DNA from: Erythrobacter sp.
GTDB lineage: Bacteria > Pseudomonadota > Alphaproteobacteria > Sphingomonadales > Sphingomonadaceae
DNA length: 64,000 nt
Direction of reading: 5' to 3'
Assembly (NCBI RefSeq): GCF_030066995.1
Contig: NZ_JASJAP010000001.1
Location: 603,230-667,229 of the forward strand
The position numbers and the translations under genes are program-made. How positions within the stretch are numbered: position 1 is the first letter of the stretch; each line of letters starts with the position of its first letter. This document shows, in pieces, positions 17,380 through 27,043 of the stretch. Under the pieces are notes generated by a model. The model was not told the origin of the DNA, did not search any database, and saw nothing but the letters and a program-made list of their open reading frames with translations.

Positions 17380-18690
17380 TCAGATCGCGGCGCTGAACAC
17401 CTTGGTCGTTTCCTCGCGGAACCGGTCGAGGAAGGAGGCGATGACGCGCGCATAGGGCAGGCCTTGCTCGGTGATCGTAAGATCCAGCCCGCTTTGCACC
17501 GCCAGCCCGCGCGCAAGGAAGGGTGCCAGACTTTCGCGAATACGCGCATGAAGGCAGGGGGTTAGGGTCGTGCGGCTGTGGCACAATAGCTCCTCGATCA
17601 GCTTGCCGCGCAGCTGATCCTCGCCTGTGCGCGCGACACCGTGATCGGCGGTCAGATTCCCTTGCGAGGCCAGCATCCGGTAACGGCCCGCATTCTTCTC
17701 GTTCTGCGCGAGGAGGCCGGGAAAGCCGCTGATCGCGGAAGCGCCCATGCCGATCAGAACCGGGGAGGGATCGTCGGTAAAGCCCTGAAAATTGCGCCTC
17801 AGCGTGCCGTTGCGCGCCGCCTCGGCCATCGGATCGTGCTTGAGCGCGAAATGATCGAAGCCGATCGCGCGGTATCCGTTCGATGTGAGGTCCTCGAACG
17901 CCTGGTGCGCCATCGCGAAACGCGTGTCGCGACCGGGCAGGGCGCTGGCGTCAATCACCCGCTGGCGCGGCACGAAATGCGGGACATGCGCGTAGCCGAA
18001 CACGGCGAGCCGGTCCGCGCCCATGCGGCGGGTGTAATCGAGGCTGTCGGCGAGATCCGCCTCGGTCTGGAAGGGCAGGCCGTACATCAGATCGAAATTG
18101 AGCGAGGTGATCCCGGCATCGCGCAGCCAATCGACGCTGCGGCAGATCAGCGCGTCGTCCTGTTCGCGCCCGATGGCCTTTTGGCAATGCGGCGCGAAGG
18201 TCTGCACCCCCATGCTCGCGCGCGTGATGCCCGCTTCGCCCAGGGCGCGGCCCCACTCGGCTGACATGGTGCGCGGATCGAGCTCGATCGAGAATTCCGG
18301 GCTTGTCACCTCGAAGTGGTGGTTGAGAGCCTCGACTAGCGTCAGAAACTCTTGCGGAAGGATCGCGTTGGGGCTGCCGCCGCCAAAGGCAATGCGGCGC
18401 ACGCGGGCCTCGCGCGGCAAGAGATGGGCGACGCTCTCGATCTCGTGATGCAGGGCCGCCAGATAGCTTTCCACCCGCGCGCGCTTGCCCGAGCGGCTCG
18501 TGTTGCAGCCGCAATAGAAGCAGATTTCCTCGCAAAACGGGATGTGCAGATATAGCGAGACATCGCCCACCGTCTGCTCAATCGCGGTTTCGAGCGCGAA
18601 GGGTTCAAGCGGGCCGAAGTCGGCGGCGGTGGGATAGCTCGTGTAGCGCGGAACCGGCACGTCGAGCAGATCGGGATGATAGGGCCACAT
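17380..18690 (-). CDS. hemN: Oxygen-independent coproporphyrinogen III oxidase HemN
   Basis: Radical-SAM enzyme that decarboxylates coproporphyrinogen III to protoporphyrinogen IX without oxygen, in haem and bacteriochlorophyll synthesis. The cluster-binding motif is CEEICFYC (CxxxCxxC) inside HIPFCEEICFYCGCN, preceded by PRYTSYPTA, the family start. A glycine-rich SAM motif FGGGSPN follows. ATG at 18690 gives 436 residues, normal for bacterial HemN. A perfect Fnr-type site lies 36 bp upstream, consistent with induction at low oxygen. It may also be read from the cco operon. Confidence 0.95.
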   Translation of the reverse strand: MWPYHPDLLDVPVPRYTSYPTAADFGPLEPFALETAIEQTVGDVSLYLHIPFCEEICFYCGCNTSRSGKRARVESYLAALHHEIESVAHLLPREARVRRIAFGGGSPNAILPQEFLTLVEALNHHFEVTSPEFSIELDPRTMSAEWGRALGEAGITRASMGVQTFAPHCQKAIGREQDDALICRSVDWLRDAGITSLNFDLMYGLPFQTEADLADSLDYTRRMGADRLAVFGYAHVPHFVPRQRVIDASALPGRDTRFAMAHQAFEDLTSNGYRAIGFDHFALKHDPMAEAARNGTLRRNFQGFTDDPSPVLIGMGASAISGFPGLLAQNEKNAGRYRMLASQGNLTADHGVARTGEDQLRGKLIEELLCHSRTTLTPCLHARIRESLAPFLARGLAVQSGLDLTITEQGLPYARVIASFLDRFREETTKVFSAAI

Positions 18691-18725
18691 GCTCAGCCTT
18701 GCAGCCGATTTGCGCATGGCCAGCC

Positions 18726-18739
18726 TTGATCGAGATCAA
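18726..18739 (-). promoter_or_regulatory. Fnr/FixK-type box upstream of hemN
   Basis: TTGATCGAGATCAA, a perfect match to the symmetrical Fnr/FixK consensus TTGAT-N4-ATCAA. It is centred about 42 bp upstream of the hemN ATG and overlaps the stop codon of the preceding small gene. The nearby Fnr-like regulator (27044-27793) has the matching E-x2-S-R recognition helix. Confidence 0.85.
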
Positions 18740-18963
18740 GCCGGGCGAAAGGCCTTCGTTTTCGATTTCTCGCGGCAAGCGCCTGCGTGGCAGCCCTTTG
18801 TGTCGCAATCGCGCGCCGGCGCATCGTTGTCCCGGGTGAGGTCGATCGTGATTTCCCCGCCATTGCACAGCGCCACCGTGATCGCATCACCGTCTTCGTC
18901 ATGCGCGGTTGCGCCCGCCATCAGCGGCACCAAAGCCAGAAGCGCGAAGAGCGAGCCGTTCAC
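18736..18963 (-). CDS. Small exported cysteine-containing protein after ccoS
   Basis: 75-residue protein of unknown function. A short hydrophobic N-terminus (MNGSLFALLALVPLMAGATA) looks like a signal peptide. The mature part has four cysteines: one in LCNGGEI and three close together in CDTKGCHAGACREK. Its GTG start overlaps the ccoS stop by four bases (GTGA), so it is translationally coupled to the cbb3 assembly genes. That context, with histidine and cysteines in a periplasmic peptide, suggests a role in copper handling or oxidase maturation, but this is inference. Confidence 0.7.
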   Translation of the reverse strand: MNGSLFALLALVPLMAGATAHDEDGDAITVALCNGGEITIDLTRDNDAPARDCDTKGCHAGACREKSKTKAFRPA

Positions 18964-19118
18964 AGCGCGTCCTCCTCCTCATCATCGTCGATCAGGATAC
19001 GGTTGGCGGAGCCTTCAAGGTCCTCGTACTGGCCCGATTTCATGGTCCACATGAACGCCAGCAGACCGAGCATGCCCATGCCAAGCGCAATGGGGATAAG
19101 GAAGGCGAGACCGGTCAC
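18960..19118 (-). CDS. ccoS: cbb3 oxidase maturation protein CcoS
   Basis: 52-residue membrane protein needed for insertion of cofactors into the cbb3 oxidase. One N-terminal membrane helix (LAFLIPIALGMGMLGLLAFM) is followed by WTMKSGQYEDLEG, the hallmark of CcoS/FixS, and an acidic tail (DDDEEEDAL). The GTG start at 19118 overlaps the ccoI stop by four bases, and its own stop overlaps the next gene's start in the same way. Confidence 0.93.
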   Translation of the reverse strand: MTGLAFLIPIALGMGMLGLLAFMWTMKSGQYEDLEGSANRILIDDDEEEDAL

Positions 19119-21295
19119 GCGTCGTTCTCCTTCCCCGTCTCTTGGCCAGCCGCGCCTGCAAGCCGCAGCGAATTGGCGACGACGATCAGCGAGCTTAGCG
19201 ACATCGCAATCGCAGCGATCAGCGGGGTGACATAGCCAAACAGCGCGAGCGGGACTGCGAGGAGGTTGTAACCGATGGCGAGTGCGAAGTTCTGGCGCAC
19301 CACGTGCATCGTCTGGCGCGCGACGTCCACCGCGAGCGCGACCGGGCCCAGCGCGCGTCCGATGAACACCGCGTCGGCTGCCTGCTGGCTGGCATCGCTC
19401 GCGGTGCCGGGCGCAATCGAGGCGTGCGCAGCGGCAAGGGCGGGCCCGTCGTTGAGGCCATCGCCGACCATGAGCGGGCGCATGCCTCTGGCTTTCAAAC
19501 CCTCGAGCGTGTCGAGCTTGTCCGTCGGACTGGCCTCGGCGCGCGCGGGCAGGCCGAGCCGGGCGGCGATGGCTTCCACCGCTTCCGCGCGGTCGCCGGA
19601 AAGGATGCTTGCGGTGATCCCGTCGCGTTGCAGCCGCTCCAGCGTCTGCGAAGCGTCGGCGCGCAGCTGATCGGCGAAGACGATGGTCTTGGCGCGGTTG
19701 CCGATGCGCAGTTGCGTTGCGAGTTCGTGCGCGCCGCTCGCCGGGCGTTCGAGCGCGACCCGCTGCCCGTTCCACACGCCTTCGAGGCCCTGGCCCGCTT
19801 CTTCGCAGATGCTTTCAACAGCGGCGGGCTCGACGCCCCCATCGCGCAAGCCCTTGGCAAGGCCCACGCTGAGCGGGTGGCGGCTGTGCTGCGCCAGGCC
19901 CAGAGCGACCTGGCGCGCTTCGGCGTCGAGCAATTCGACGTTCGGGCGTGGCTCACCCATGGTCAGCGTGCCCGTCTTGTCGAACAGCGCCACGTCCACC
20001 TCAGCAAGACGTTCGAGCGCGCTCCCGTCCTTGACCAGCAAGCCGCGCTTGAGCAGCGATCCCGACGCGACGACCTGCGCGGTCGGCACCGCGAGGCCCA
20101 TGGCGCACGGGCAGGTGATGATCAGAACCGCAATCGCTATCACCAGCGACTGGTGCCAGCCCGCGCCCGCGATCATCCAGCCCACAAAGGCGAGCGCCGC
20201 AAGCGTGTGCACGACCGGGGCGTAGGCTCGGCTCGCGCGGTCGGCGATGCGCACATAGTGGCTGCGCGATTGGCCCGCCTTGTCCATCATGCGGGCGATC
20301 TCGGCAATCGCGGTCTCCTCGGCGGTGCGCGTTACGCGCACGCGAAGGGGCGCGGTGAGGTTGACCGCGCCCGCATGGATCGCGGTGCCGGGCTCGACCG
20401 CTTCGGGGGCGCTTTCGCCTGTCAGCATCGAGTTGTCGATCGCGCTGGTCCCCTGTTCGACCTCGCCGTCGGCGGCCAGCGCTTCGCCTGCTGCCACCAG
20501 CACGAGCATGCCCGGTTCCAGATCCTGAGCGTCGACGCGGCGGGTCGAGCCATCCGCGCTGACCACGCTCGCGCTCTTGCCCATCCGGCCCAGCAGCGCG
20601 CCGATCCCGTCGCGCGTGCGGTCGCGCATCACCGCGTCGAGCGCGCGCCCCGCCAGCAGGAAAAACAGCAGCATCACCGCGCTTTCGAAATAGGCGTGCT
20701 CGCCTCCGGTGATCGTCTCGTACAGGCTGAGCGCACTCGCCAGCAGCACGCCGATCGAGATCGGCACGTCCATATTGGTGCGCCGGTATTTGAGCGCCAT
20801 CCACGCCGAAGCGAAGAACGGGCGGCCCGAATAGGCGATAACAGGCAGCGCGATGAGCGCGGAGAGCCAGTGGAACAGTTCCTTCGTGGACCCTTCCGCG
20901 CCCGACCACACGCTGACCGAGAGCAGCATGACGTTCATCATGCCAAAGCCCGCAACGCCCAGCGCGCGCATCAGCGTGCGGCGTTCGCGCGCTTCGGTGC
21001 CCATCGGATTGTCATCCACACGCTGCGCTTCGAACCCGATCGAGAGCAGAGCGGCGATGAGGTCGTCTTCGCCGAGCGCCGGGTCGTGCTCGATGGCCAC
21101 GCGCTTGGCGGAGAAGTTCACACGCGCTGCGTCGATCCCGTCGATCTTCGGCAGTTCGCGTTCGATTGTGCCGATGCAACCGGCGCACTTGATGCCGGGC
21201 ACGGTGAAGCGCGTCCCGACCGAGGCGCGTTCGGCGGCTTCGGGCGCGGTGGCGCTATCAGCGTGGTTATCAAGGGCGAGGGTGGGGGCGTTCAC
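19115..21295 (-). CDS. ccoI: Copper-translocating P-type ATPase CcoI (FixI)
   Basis: P1B-type ATPase that exports copper for assembly of the cbb3 oxidase. The N-terminal heavy-metal-associated domain has CAGC at residues 37-40. A set of membrane helices includes the ion-binding CPC motif in ITCPCAMGLAVPTA. The phosphorylation site is DKTGTLTMGEP and the hinge motif GDGLNDGPALA. The 726 residues are typical of CcoI. The GTG start overlaps the ccoH stop by four bases (GTGA). Confidence 0.96.
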   Translation of the reverse strand: MNAPTLALDNHADSATAPEAAERASVGTRFTVPGIKCAGCIGTIERELPKIDGIDAARVNFSAKRVAIEHDPALGEDDLIAALLSIGFEAQRVDDNPMGTEARERRTLMRALGVAGFGMMNVMLLSVSVWSGAEGSTKELFHWLSALIALPVIAYSGRPFFASAWMALKYRRTNMDVPISIGVLLASALSLYETITGGEHAYFESAVMLLFFLLAGRALDAVMRDRTRDGIGALLGRMGKSASVVSADGSTRRVDAQDLEPGMLVLVAAGEALAADGEVEQGTSAIDNSMLTGESAPEAVEPGTAIHAGAVNLTAPLRVRVTRTAEETAIAEIARMMDKAGQSRSHYVRIADRASRAYAPVVHTLAALAFVGWMIAGAGWHQSLVIAIAVLIITCPCAMGLAVPTAQVVASGSLLKRGLLVKDGSALERLAEVDVALFDKTGTLTMGEPRPNVELLDAEARQVALGLAQHSRHPLSVGLAKGLRDGGVEPAAVESICEEAGQGLEGVWNGQRVALERPASGAHELATQLRIGNRAKTIVFADQLRADASQTLERLQRDGITASILSGDRAEAVEAIAARLGLPARAEASPTDKLDTLEGLKARGMRPLMVGDGLNDGPALAAAHASIAPGTASDASQQAADAVFIGRALGPVALAVDVARQTMHVVRQNFALAIGYNLLAVPLALFGYVTPLIAAIAMSLSSLIVVANSLRLAGAAGQETGKENDA

Positions 21296-21783
21296 TTAAG
21301 CTCGCTCTCCTCAACCCAGCGCTTCCCTTGCGCTTCGATGGTGAGCCGCACGGTCCAGCGCCCCTCGCTCACCGGTTCGAGGGAGCGAAAACGACCCTCG
21401 CCCATTGAAACGAAGGTCAGATCGGCAAATTCGCGCGTCCCCAGCGGACGGCGCAGCGCGGCGGTGACGACAGCTCCTGCGGGGACTCCCTCGCTGGTGA
21501 CCAGGACCTGACCGTTTTTTTCGCGCGCGGCGGACGCAGACCAGCCAAGCGCGGCCATCCGGTCGGCCTCTTCGATCCAGTCGTTGAACTTCTGGCTGGC
21601 GACATAGGAATTGTCGACCACGATGCCATGAAAGCCGCCAACCGCCAGACTTGCCATGGTGAAATTGACCGCGGCGACGATCCCGAAGCCGATCACCATA
21701 ACAGCCAGCATGTGCTTGCCGGTGAAGCGGCCCTTACCAGTAAAGCGCTTTTGGGGCGCGCGATCGGGGGTGTGCGCGCTCAT
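21292..21783 (-). CDS. ccoH: cbb3 oxidase accessory protein CcoH (FixH)
   Basis: FixH-family membrane protein of 163 residues involved in cbb3 oxidase assembly. A basic N-terminus precedes a single membrane helix (MLAVMVIGFGIVAAVNFTMA). The family motif VDNSYVASQKFNDWIEEA follows, then a periplasmic beta-rich domain. The ATG immediately follows the ccoG TGA (TGAATG). Confidence 0.93.
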   Translation of the reverse strand: MSAHTPDRAPQKRFTGKGRFTGKHMLAVMVIGFGIVAAVNFTMASLAVGGFHGIVVDNSYVASQKFNDWIEEADRMAALGWSASAAREKNGQVLVTSEGVPAGAVVTAALRRPLGTREFADLTFVSMGEGRFRSLEPVSEGRWTVRLTIEAQGKRWVEESELK

Positions 21784-23343
21784 TCAGATGTCTCCGGGCA
21801 TCGCAAAAGTGGTGTCCTCAACGTCGCGTTCCCCCTGCTCGTCGAGCGAGGTCAGTGCGAACTGGAACTCATGCGCCTGCGTCCCTTCCGGGATGACGAC
21901 GTAGGCGCGCACGATCTTCGTTTCGTTCGCGGGCACGTCAACCGTTTGCGCGGGGGCGGCGAGGTTGCGAGCGACGGTGTCGGTCCACATCACCGCGCCT
22001 GCGGGCAGACCGGCCAGCGCAATCTCCATCTCTCGCGGTCGCGCTTCCATATTGCGCAGGCGCAATGTGTAGGCGTTGCGGATCGAGCCATCCTTCATCA
22101 GCATGTAGGGCGGGTTACGATCGGGCGAAACGGTCAGATCGGTGTGCGTGCGGGTGCCGAGCGCGAACAGCATAGCCAAGCCAATCGCGCCCCAAACACC
22201 GCCGTAGATCAAGGTGCGCGGGCGCAGCAGCGCTTTCCAGGCGGGCGTTGCGGGCGCGCCGGCGCTTTCCGCCTCACACTGTTCCAGCGTCGCGTAGTCG
22301 ATCAGCCCGCGCGGGCGTCCGATGTCGGCCATGACCTTGTCGCACGCGTCGATACACAAGGCGCAGGTGATGCAGCCGATCTGCTGGCCTTCGCGAATAT
22401 CGATGCCGGTCGGGCACACGGCGACGCACTGGTTGCAATCGATGCAGTCGCCATAGCGCTCGGGTTCCTTCTGCGCCTTCTTGAGGCTGCCGCGCTCTTC
22501 CCCGCGCCAGTCCTTGTAGGTGACGATCAGCGATTTTTCATCGAGCATGGCGGCCTGAATGCGCGGCCACGGGCACATATAGATGCACACCTGTTCGCGC
22601 ATGAAGCCGCCCAGCCAGAAGGTCGTGCCCGTCAGGATCGCAACGGTTGCGTAGGCGACGAAGTCCGCCTGGCCGGTGAAGAAGTCGACAAACAGTGTGG
22701 GCGCGTCCGCGAAATAGAGGATCCACGCGCCGCCCGTCACCATGGCGATGAGCAGGTAGACGGTCCACTTGCTGGTGCGCCGCGCGATCTTGGCCGGACC
22801 CCAGGGCGCCTTGTCGAGGCGCATACGCGCGTTGCGATCGCCGTCGAACAAGCGGTCGATATGCTGGAAAAGGTCGGTCCAGACCGTCTGCGGGCAGGCG
22901 TAGCCGCACCACGCGCGGCCCACAGCGCTTGTTATCAGAAACAGGCCTATGCCCGCCATGATCAGCATGCCCGCGACGAAGTAGAACTCGTGCGGCCAGA
23001 TCTCGATGTCGAACATGTAGAAGCGGCGGTTCGCCAGATCGATCAGCACCGCCTGGTCTGGCGCAAAGGGGCCGCGATCCCAGCGCAGCCAGGGCGTCGT
23101 GTAGTAGATCGCCAGGGTGACAAACATCACGAGCCACTTGAAGCGCCGGAACGGCCCGTCGATCCGCTTGTTATGAACGGCCTTGCGCGCTTCGTAGAGC
23201 TTGAGCGGCGGCGGCGCCTGTTTGGGGGACAGTCGGGACGGCGCCTCCTCCGGCGACTGGGCGGGTTGGTTCAGAGCCGCACCCCAGTCGCGCTCGCCCG
23301 AATTGTTATCGGGCGATTTCTCGAGAGTATCAGGATTGACCAT
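21784..23343 (-). CDS. ccoG: cbb3 oxidase accessory ferredoxin-like protein CcoG (FixG/RdxA)
   Basis: Membrane-bound iron-sulfur protein; CcoG-type proteins reduce Cu(II) to Cu(I) for oxidase biogenesis. Several N-terminal helices surround the conserved CGYACPQTVWTDLFQ. Two 4Fe-4S cluster motifs are seen: CIDCNQCVAVCP and CITCALCIDAC. The C-terminal IG-like domain ends the 519 residues. The start overlaps the ccoP stop by 14 bases. Confidence 0.96.
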   Translation of the reverse strand: MVNPDTLEKSPDNNSGERDWGAALNQPAQSPEEAPSRLSPKQAPPPLKLYEARKAVHNKRIDGPFRRFKWLVMFVTLAIYYTTPWLRWDRGPFAPDQAVLIDLANRRFYMFDIEIWPHEFYFVAGMLIMAGIGLFLITSAVGRAWCGYACPQTVWTDLFQHIDRLFDGDRNARMRLDKAPWGPAKIARRTSKWTVYLLIAMVTGGAWILYFADAPTLFVDFFTGQADFVAYATVAILTGTTFWLGGFMREQVCIYMCPWPRIQAAMLDEKSLIVTYKDWRGEERGSLKKAQKEPERYGDCIDCNQCVAVCPTGIDIREGQQIGCITCALCIDACDKVMADIGRPRGLIDYATLEQCEAESAGAPATPAWKALLRPRTLIYGGVWGAIGLAMLFALGTRTHTDLTVSPDRNPPYMLMKDGSIRNAYTLRLRNMEARPREMEIALAGLPAGAVMWTDTVARNLAAPAQTVDVPANETKIVRAYVVIPEGTQAHEFQFALTSLDEQGERDVEDTTFAMPGDI

Positions 23344-24310
23344 CGTCTCCAGCCTGTGCGCTCACAGCCACTTCCTCTGGTGAGGGTTCGGCGCCGGGTT
23401 CGGCCGCAGCGGGCGTTTCCTGACCGCCGCCACGCGAGTGGACATAGGCCGCAAGCATCTTGATCGTCACCGGATCGAGGCGGTCCTGCCAGCCGGGCAT
23501 CACACCGTGGCGCGGCGCCTGAATTTGCGTTCGAACATCGGCAATGTCGCCGCCATACAGCCAGATTGCGTCGTTGAGCGCGGGCGCGCCCTGAACCGGA
23601 TCGCCTTCGCCGTTCGCCTGGTGGCAGGCTGCGCAGTTCTGAGCGTAGAGTTCTGCCCCAACCGCGCTGCTTTCAGCCTTTCCGCTGAGCGACAACACGT
23701 GGTTCGCCAGCGCGTCGACCTGATCCTTGTCGAAAATCTCTCCGAAGGCCGGCATATAGGCCATGCGGGTCGCGTCCGAGCCGTCCCAGCGAATGCCGTG
23801 GATGAGCGTGTATTCGATTTCCGAGAGCGTGCCGCCCCAGATCCAGTCATCGTCGTTGAGGTTCGGATAGCCGTATTGCTCATAGCCCGCCGCGCCCGCG
23901 CCGTGGCACTGGACGCAATGCTGCTTGAACGCCGCCGCGCCGCCCGCGACCGCCTGACGCATCAGCTCGCTATCCGCAGGAAGCGTGCCGAGATCGGTCG
24001 CCGCGATGCGTTCGAAGATCGGTTGGCGCTGGAGTTCGGCTTCGGCCATCCTGGTCTCAAGATCGCCCCGGCTCGACCAGCCGAGCACGCCTTCGGTCGC
24101 GCTGTTGACCAGCGGCCAGGCCGGATAGAGCACGACGTAGACGATGCTCCAGGCAACCGTTGCGTAAAAGGTCCACAGCCACCAGCGCGGCAGCGGGGTG
24201 TTCAATTCTTCGATGCCGTCCCATTCATGGCCGACAAATTCGGTGCCGGTGGCCTCATCAACGCGGCTGTGGCCCGGCTTCGATTCCCTATCATTCGCCA
24301 TCGTCGTCAT
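23330..24310 (-). CDS. ccoP: cbb3 cytochrome c oxidase dihaem subunit CcoP
   Basis: Membrane-anchored dihaem cytochrome c that passes electrons to the oxidase core. An N-terminal helix (about residues 42-65) is followed by two cytochrome c domains with haem sites CVQCH and CAACH. A Pro/Ala/Glu-rich tail follows the second domain. The ATG at 24310 gives 326 residues; a second ATG at 24301 is equally possible, and both overlap the end of ccoQ. Confidence 0.96.
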   Translation of the reverse strand: MTTMANDRESKPGHSRVDEATGTEFVGHEWDGIEELNTPLPRWWLWTFYATVAWSIVYVVLYPAWPLVNSATEGVLGWSSRGDLETRMAEAELQRQPIFERIAATDLGTLPADSELMRQAVAGGAAAFKQHCVQCHGAGAAGYEQYGYPNLNDDDWIWGGTLSEIEYTLIHGIRWDGSDATRMAYMPAFGEIFDKDQVDALANHVLSLSGKAESSAVGAELYAQNCAACHQANGEGDPVQGAPALNDAIWLYGGDIADVRTQIQAPRHGVMPGWQDRLDPVTIKMLAAYVHSRGGGQETPAAAEPGAEPSPEEVAVSAQAGDDGQS

Positions 24311-24455
24311 CCCTGAAAATGCTGGTCTTGGCCTGTTCGACCCCCTCGCGCGCGCGCGGCAGGAAGTGCCAGGCGCACAGCAGCAGGTAGAGCGCGAAGA
24401 TCAGGAGCAGAAACCAGCTGTCGGCAAAGTGGCGGAAGATCTCGTAGAAGCTCAT
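24291..24455 (-). CDS. ccoQ: cbb3 oxidase small subunit CcoQ
   Basis: 54-residue single-helix subunit that stabilises the cbb3 complex. It begins [14 protein letters not shown], then a hydrophobic helix ([18 protein letters not shown]), then a basic and acidic tail (FRDDDDGE), as usual for CcoQ/FixQ. Its ATG overlaps the ccoO stop (ATGA) and its 3' end overlaps ccoP. Confidence 0.93.
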   Translation of the reverse strand: MSFYEIFRHFADSWFLLLIFALYLLLCAWHFLPRAREGVEQAKTSIFRDDDDGE

Positions 24456-25246
24456 GAGCTTGGCTCCTCACCGGCGGTTTCCCGAGCGAGTTCCTCTTGC
24501 GCCTTGACGGCGTCCACATCGACGAGCGTCCCCAGCATCTGCATGTAGGCGATCAACGCGTCCATCTCGGTTACCCGGCTTGGATCGCCGTCGAAATCGC
24601 GGATTTGCGCCTTGGGGTAGCGTTCGGCGAGATCGCCTTCGTCCATTTCGGGATCGGCCTGCGCCATCAGATCGGCCTCGGCCATCTCGATATCCACGTC
24701 GGTGTACGGCACGCCCACGCGGTTGAGCGCGGTAAGGTGCGCGGAAATATCCGAGATTTCCAGCGGCGTGTCCGCCAGAAAGCTGTAGCTGGGCATGATC
24801 GATCGCGGCACCACGCTTTGCGGGTCTTTGAGGTGCTGGACGTGCCATTCATCCGAATAGCGCCCGCCGACGCGCGCAAGATCCGGCCCGGTGCGTTTGG
24901 AGCCCCACTGGAATGGGTGATCGTACATGCTTTCGGCCGCCAGACTGTAATGGCCGTAGCGTTCAACCTCGTCCCGGAACGGGCGGATCATCTGGCTATG
25001 GCAGGTGTAGCAGCCTTCGCGAATGTAGATGTCCCGGCCCGCCAGCTCGAGCGGGGAGTAGGGGCGCATGCCCTCAACTTCCTCGATCGTGTTGTCGATC
25101 CAGAACAGGGGCGCAATCTCGACAATGCCGCCGATGGCCACCGTGACGAAGGTCGCCGCCGCAAGAAGCGTGACGTTCTTCTCGAGACGTTTGTGGCCTT
25201 CGAAGGCGCCCTGATCGGGGATGTTCTTGGGAGTGTTATCGCTCAT
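24452..25246 (-). CDS. ccoO: cbb3 cytochrome c oxidase monohaem subunit CcoO
   Basis: Membrane-bound monohaem cytochrome c subunit. The signal-anchor helix lies at about residues 26-45, with the haem-binding site [20 protein letters not shown] characteristic of CcoO/FixO. Axial methionine candidates occur in the later region (SIMPSYSFL). It has 264 residues, follows ccoN by 12 bp and overlaps ccoQ by four bases. Confidence 0.96.
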   Translation of the reverse strand: MSDNTPKNIPDQGAFEGHKRLEKNVTLLAAATFVTVAIGGIVEIAPLFWIDNTIEEVEGMRPYSPLELAGRDIYIREGCYTCHSQMIRPFRDEVERYGHYSLAAESMYDHPFQWGSKRTGPDLARVGGRYSDEWHVQHLKDPQSVVPRSIMPSYSFLADTPLEISDISAHLTALNRVGVPYTDVDIEMAEADLMAQADPEMDEGDLAERYPKAQIRDFDGDPSRVTEMDALIAYMQMLGTLVDVDAVKAQEELARETAGEEPSS

Positions 25247-25258
25247 GGTCAGGCTCCC

Positions 25259-26947
25259 TTATTCGGCCGGCTCGGGCAGCGGTTGACGCCCGCCCGAGGG
25301 GGCCTCGGGCGCAATCGGGCGGTCCGCTTCCTCATCGTGCACGGTGTCGTCCATCGGGGCTTCCTCGCGCTGGTAGCCGGCAATGGTCATCCAGATGTTG
25401 TAGGTCATGATAAGAGCGCCGCCGAGATAAAGCGCGCCGCCAAACAGGCGCATCAGATACATCGGGTGAAGCGCGGCGACGGTGTCGATGAAGCTGTTCA
25501 CCAGATAGCCATCCGAGCCGTATTCGCGCCACATCAGGCCCTGCGTGATCCCGGCGACCCACATGCTGGCGGCGTAGAAAACGATCCCACCGGTCGCGAG
25601 CCAGAAGTGCCAGTTGATCATGCGCAGCGAATACATCCGCTGGCGCTGCCACAGGCGCGGCACGAGGAAGTAGACGCAGGCAAAGGTGATCATGCCATTC
25701 CATCCCAGCGCGCCGGAATGGACGTGGCCGATGGTCCAGTCGGTGTAGTGCGACAGCGAGTTGACCGCCTTGATCGACAGCATCGGGCCTTCGAATGTGC
25801 TCATCCCGTAAAAGGCGAGCGCGAGCACCATCATGCGGATGATCGGGTCGGTGCGGATCTTGTCCCAGGCGCCGTTGAGCGTCATCAGGCCGTTGATCAT
25901 GCCGCCCCAGCTCGGCATCCACAGCATGATCGAGAAGACCATGCCCAGCGTCTGCGCCCAGTCGGGCAGAGCGGTGTAGTGCAAGTGGTGCGGGCCCGCC
26001 CAGATGTAGAGGAAGATCAGCGACCAGAAGTGGATGATCGACAGGCGATAGGAATAGACCGGACGGTTCGCCTGCTTGGGCACGAAGTAGTACATCATCG
26101 CCAGGAAGCCGGCGGTGAGGAAGAACCCGACCGCGTTATGGCCGTACCACCACTGGGTCAGCGCGTCCTGAACGCCGGCAAAGACGCTGTAGGAGCGTGA
26201 TCCCAGCAGGCTGACGGGCAACGCCAGATTGTTGACCACGTGCAGCATCGCAACGGTGACGATGAAGGCAAGGAAGAACCAGTTGGCGACATAGATGTGC
26301 GGCTCGTGCCGTTTCAGAAGCGTGGCGACGAACACCGCGAGATAGGCAACCCAGACGATCGTGAGCCACAGATCGACATACCATTCAGGTTCTGCGTATT
26401 CCTTCGATTGGGTGACGCCAAGCAGATAGCCGGTTGCCGCCAGGATGATGAAGAGCTGGTAGCCCCAGAAGACAAAGCGCGCGAGGCCGGGCAACGCCAG
26501 CGGCGTGCGGCAGGTGCGCTGGACCACATAGAAGCTGGTGGCGAGCAGCGCGTTGCCTCCGAAGGCGAAGATCACCGCGCTGGTGTGCAACGGGCGAACG
26601 CGGCCGAAATTGAGCCAGGGTTCGATGTTGAGCACGGGATAGGCGAGCTGCGCGGCGATGAAGACGCCCGCCAGAAGGCCCGCAAGACCCCAGAACATCG
26701 TCGCAATGACGCCCCAGCGCACGACATCGTCGTCATAGCGCGTGTCGCTCTGCGGCATCTTGAAGAAGGTGTGCGCCTTGGCGAGCGGATCGAACCGCAC
26801 CAGGTTCAGCACCATCATCAGGCCGGCTACACCGGCAATAAGACCCATATGGATCGCAAAGCCGCTATCTTGCGCCCCCGCGATAGCAAACAGAGCTGCG
26901 AGCAGGACAAGCGCCCACACCCCCAGCCGGCCAACGACTGCTTCCAT
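25259..26947 (-). CDS. ccoN: cbb3 cytochrome c oxidase catalytic subunit I CcoN
   Basis: Catalytic haem-copper subunit of the high-affinity cbb3 oxidase, with about twelve helices. Conserved metal-ligand regions include [34 protein letters not shown] (the Cu-B histidine pair) and [17 protein letters not shown]. The ATG at 26947 gives 562 residues; in-frame codons upstream to 26995 are probably leader. An Fnr-type site lies 55 bp upstream. It heads a tightly packed operon ccoNOQP-GHIS plus a small cysteine protein. Confidence 0.96.
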   Translation of the reverse strand: MEAVVGRLGVWALVLLAALFAIAGAQDSGFAIHMGLIAGVAGLMMVLNLVRFDPLAKAHTFFKMPQSDTRYDDDVVRWGVIATMFWGLAGLLAGVFIAAQLAYPVLNIEPWLNFGRVRPLHTSAVIFAFGGNALLATSFYVVQRTCRTPLALPGLARFVFWGYQLFIILAATGYLLGVTQSKEYAEPEWYVDLWLTIVWVAYLAVFVATLLKRHEPHIYVANWFFLAFIVTVAMLHVVNNLALPVSLLGSRSYSVFAGVQDALTQWWYGHNAVGFFLTAGFLAMMYYFVPKQANRPVYSYRLSIIHFWSLIFLYIWAGPHHLHYTALPDWAQTLGMVFSIMLWMPSWGGMINGLMTLNGAWDKIRTDPIIRMMVLALAFYGMSTFEGPMLSIKAVNSLSHYTDWTIGHVHSGALGWNGMITFACVYFLVPRLWQRQRMYSLRMINWHFWLATGGIVFYAASMWVAGITQGLMWREYGSDGYLVNSFIDTVAALHPMYLMRLFGGALYLGGALIMTYNIWMTIAGYQREEAPMDDTVHDEEADRPIAPEAPSGGRQPLPEPAE

Positions 26948-27001
26948 GATTTCGATCCCTTTCGTCGACGCGGCAGTACCGCGTCCCCGACTCACGTGTA
27001 A

Positions 27002-27015
27002 TTGATTTAACTCAA
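27002..27015. promoter_or_regulatory. Fnr/FixK-type box upstream of ccoN
   Basis: TTGATTTAACTCAA, matching TTGAT-N4-ATCAA at nine of ten positions. It lies between ccoN (start 26947) and the regulator gene (stop 27044), about 61 bp from its centre to the ccoN ATG. It is the natural site for low-oxygen activation of the cco operon. Confidence 0.75.
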
Positions 27016-27043
27016 ATAGAAAACCCAGAGTGTCCAGTTAGAT

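Noticed and set aside
19304..21511. 735-codon plus-strand open frame opposite ccoI
   Set aside because: Antisense shadow caused by high G+C; ccoI on the other strand has all P-type ATPase motifs.
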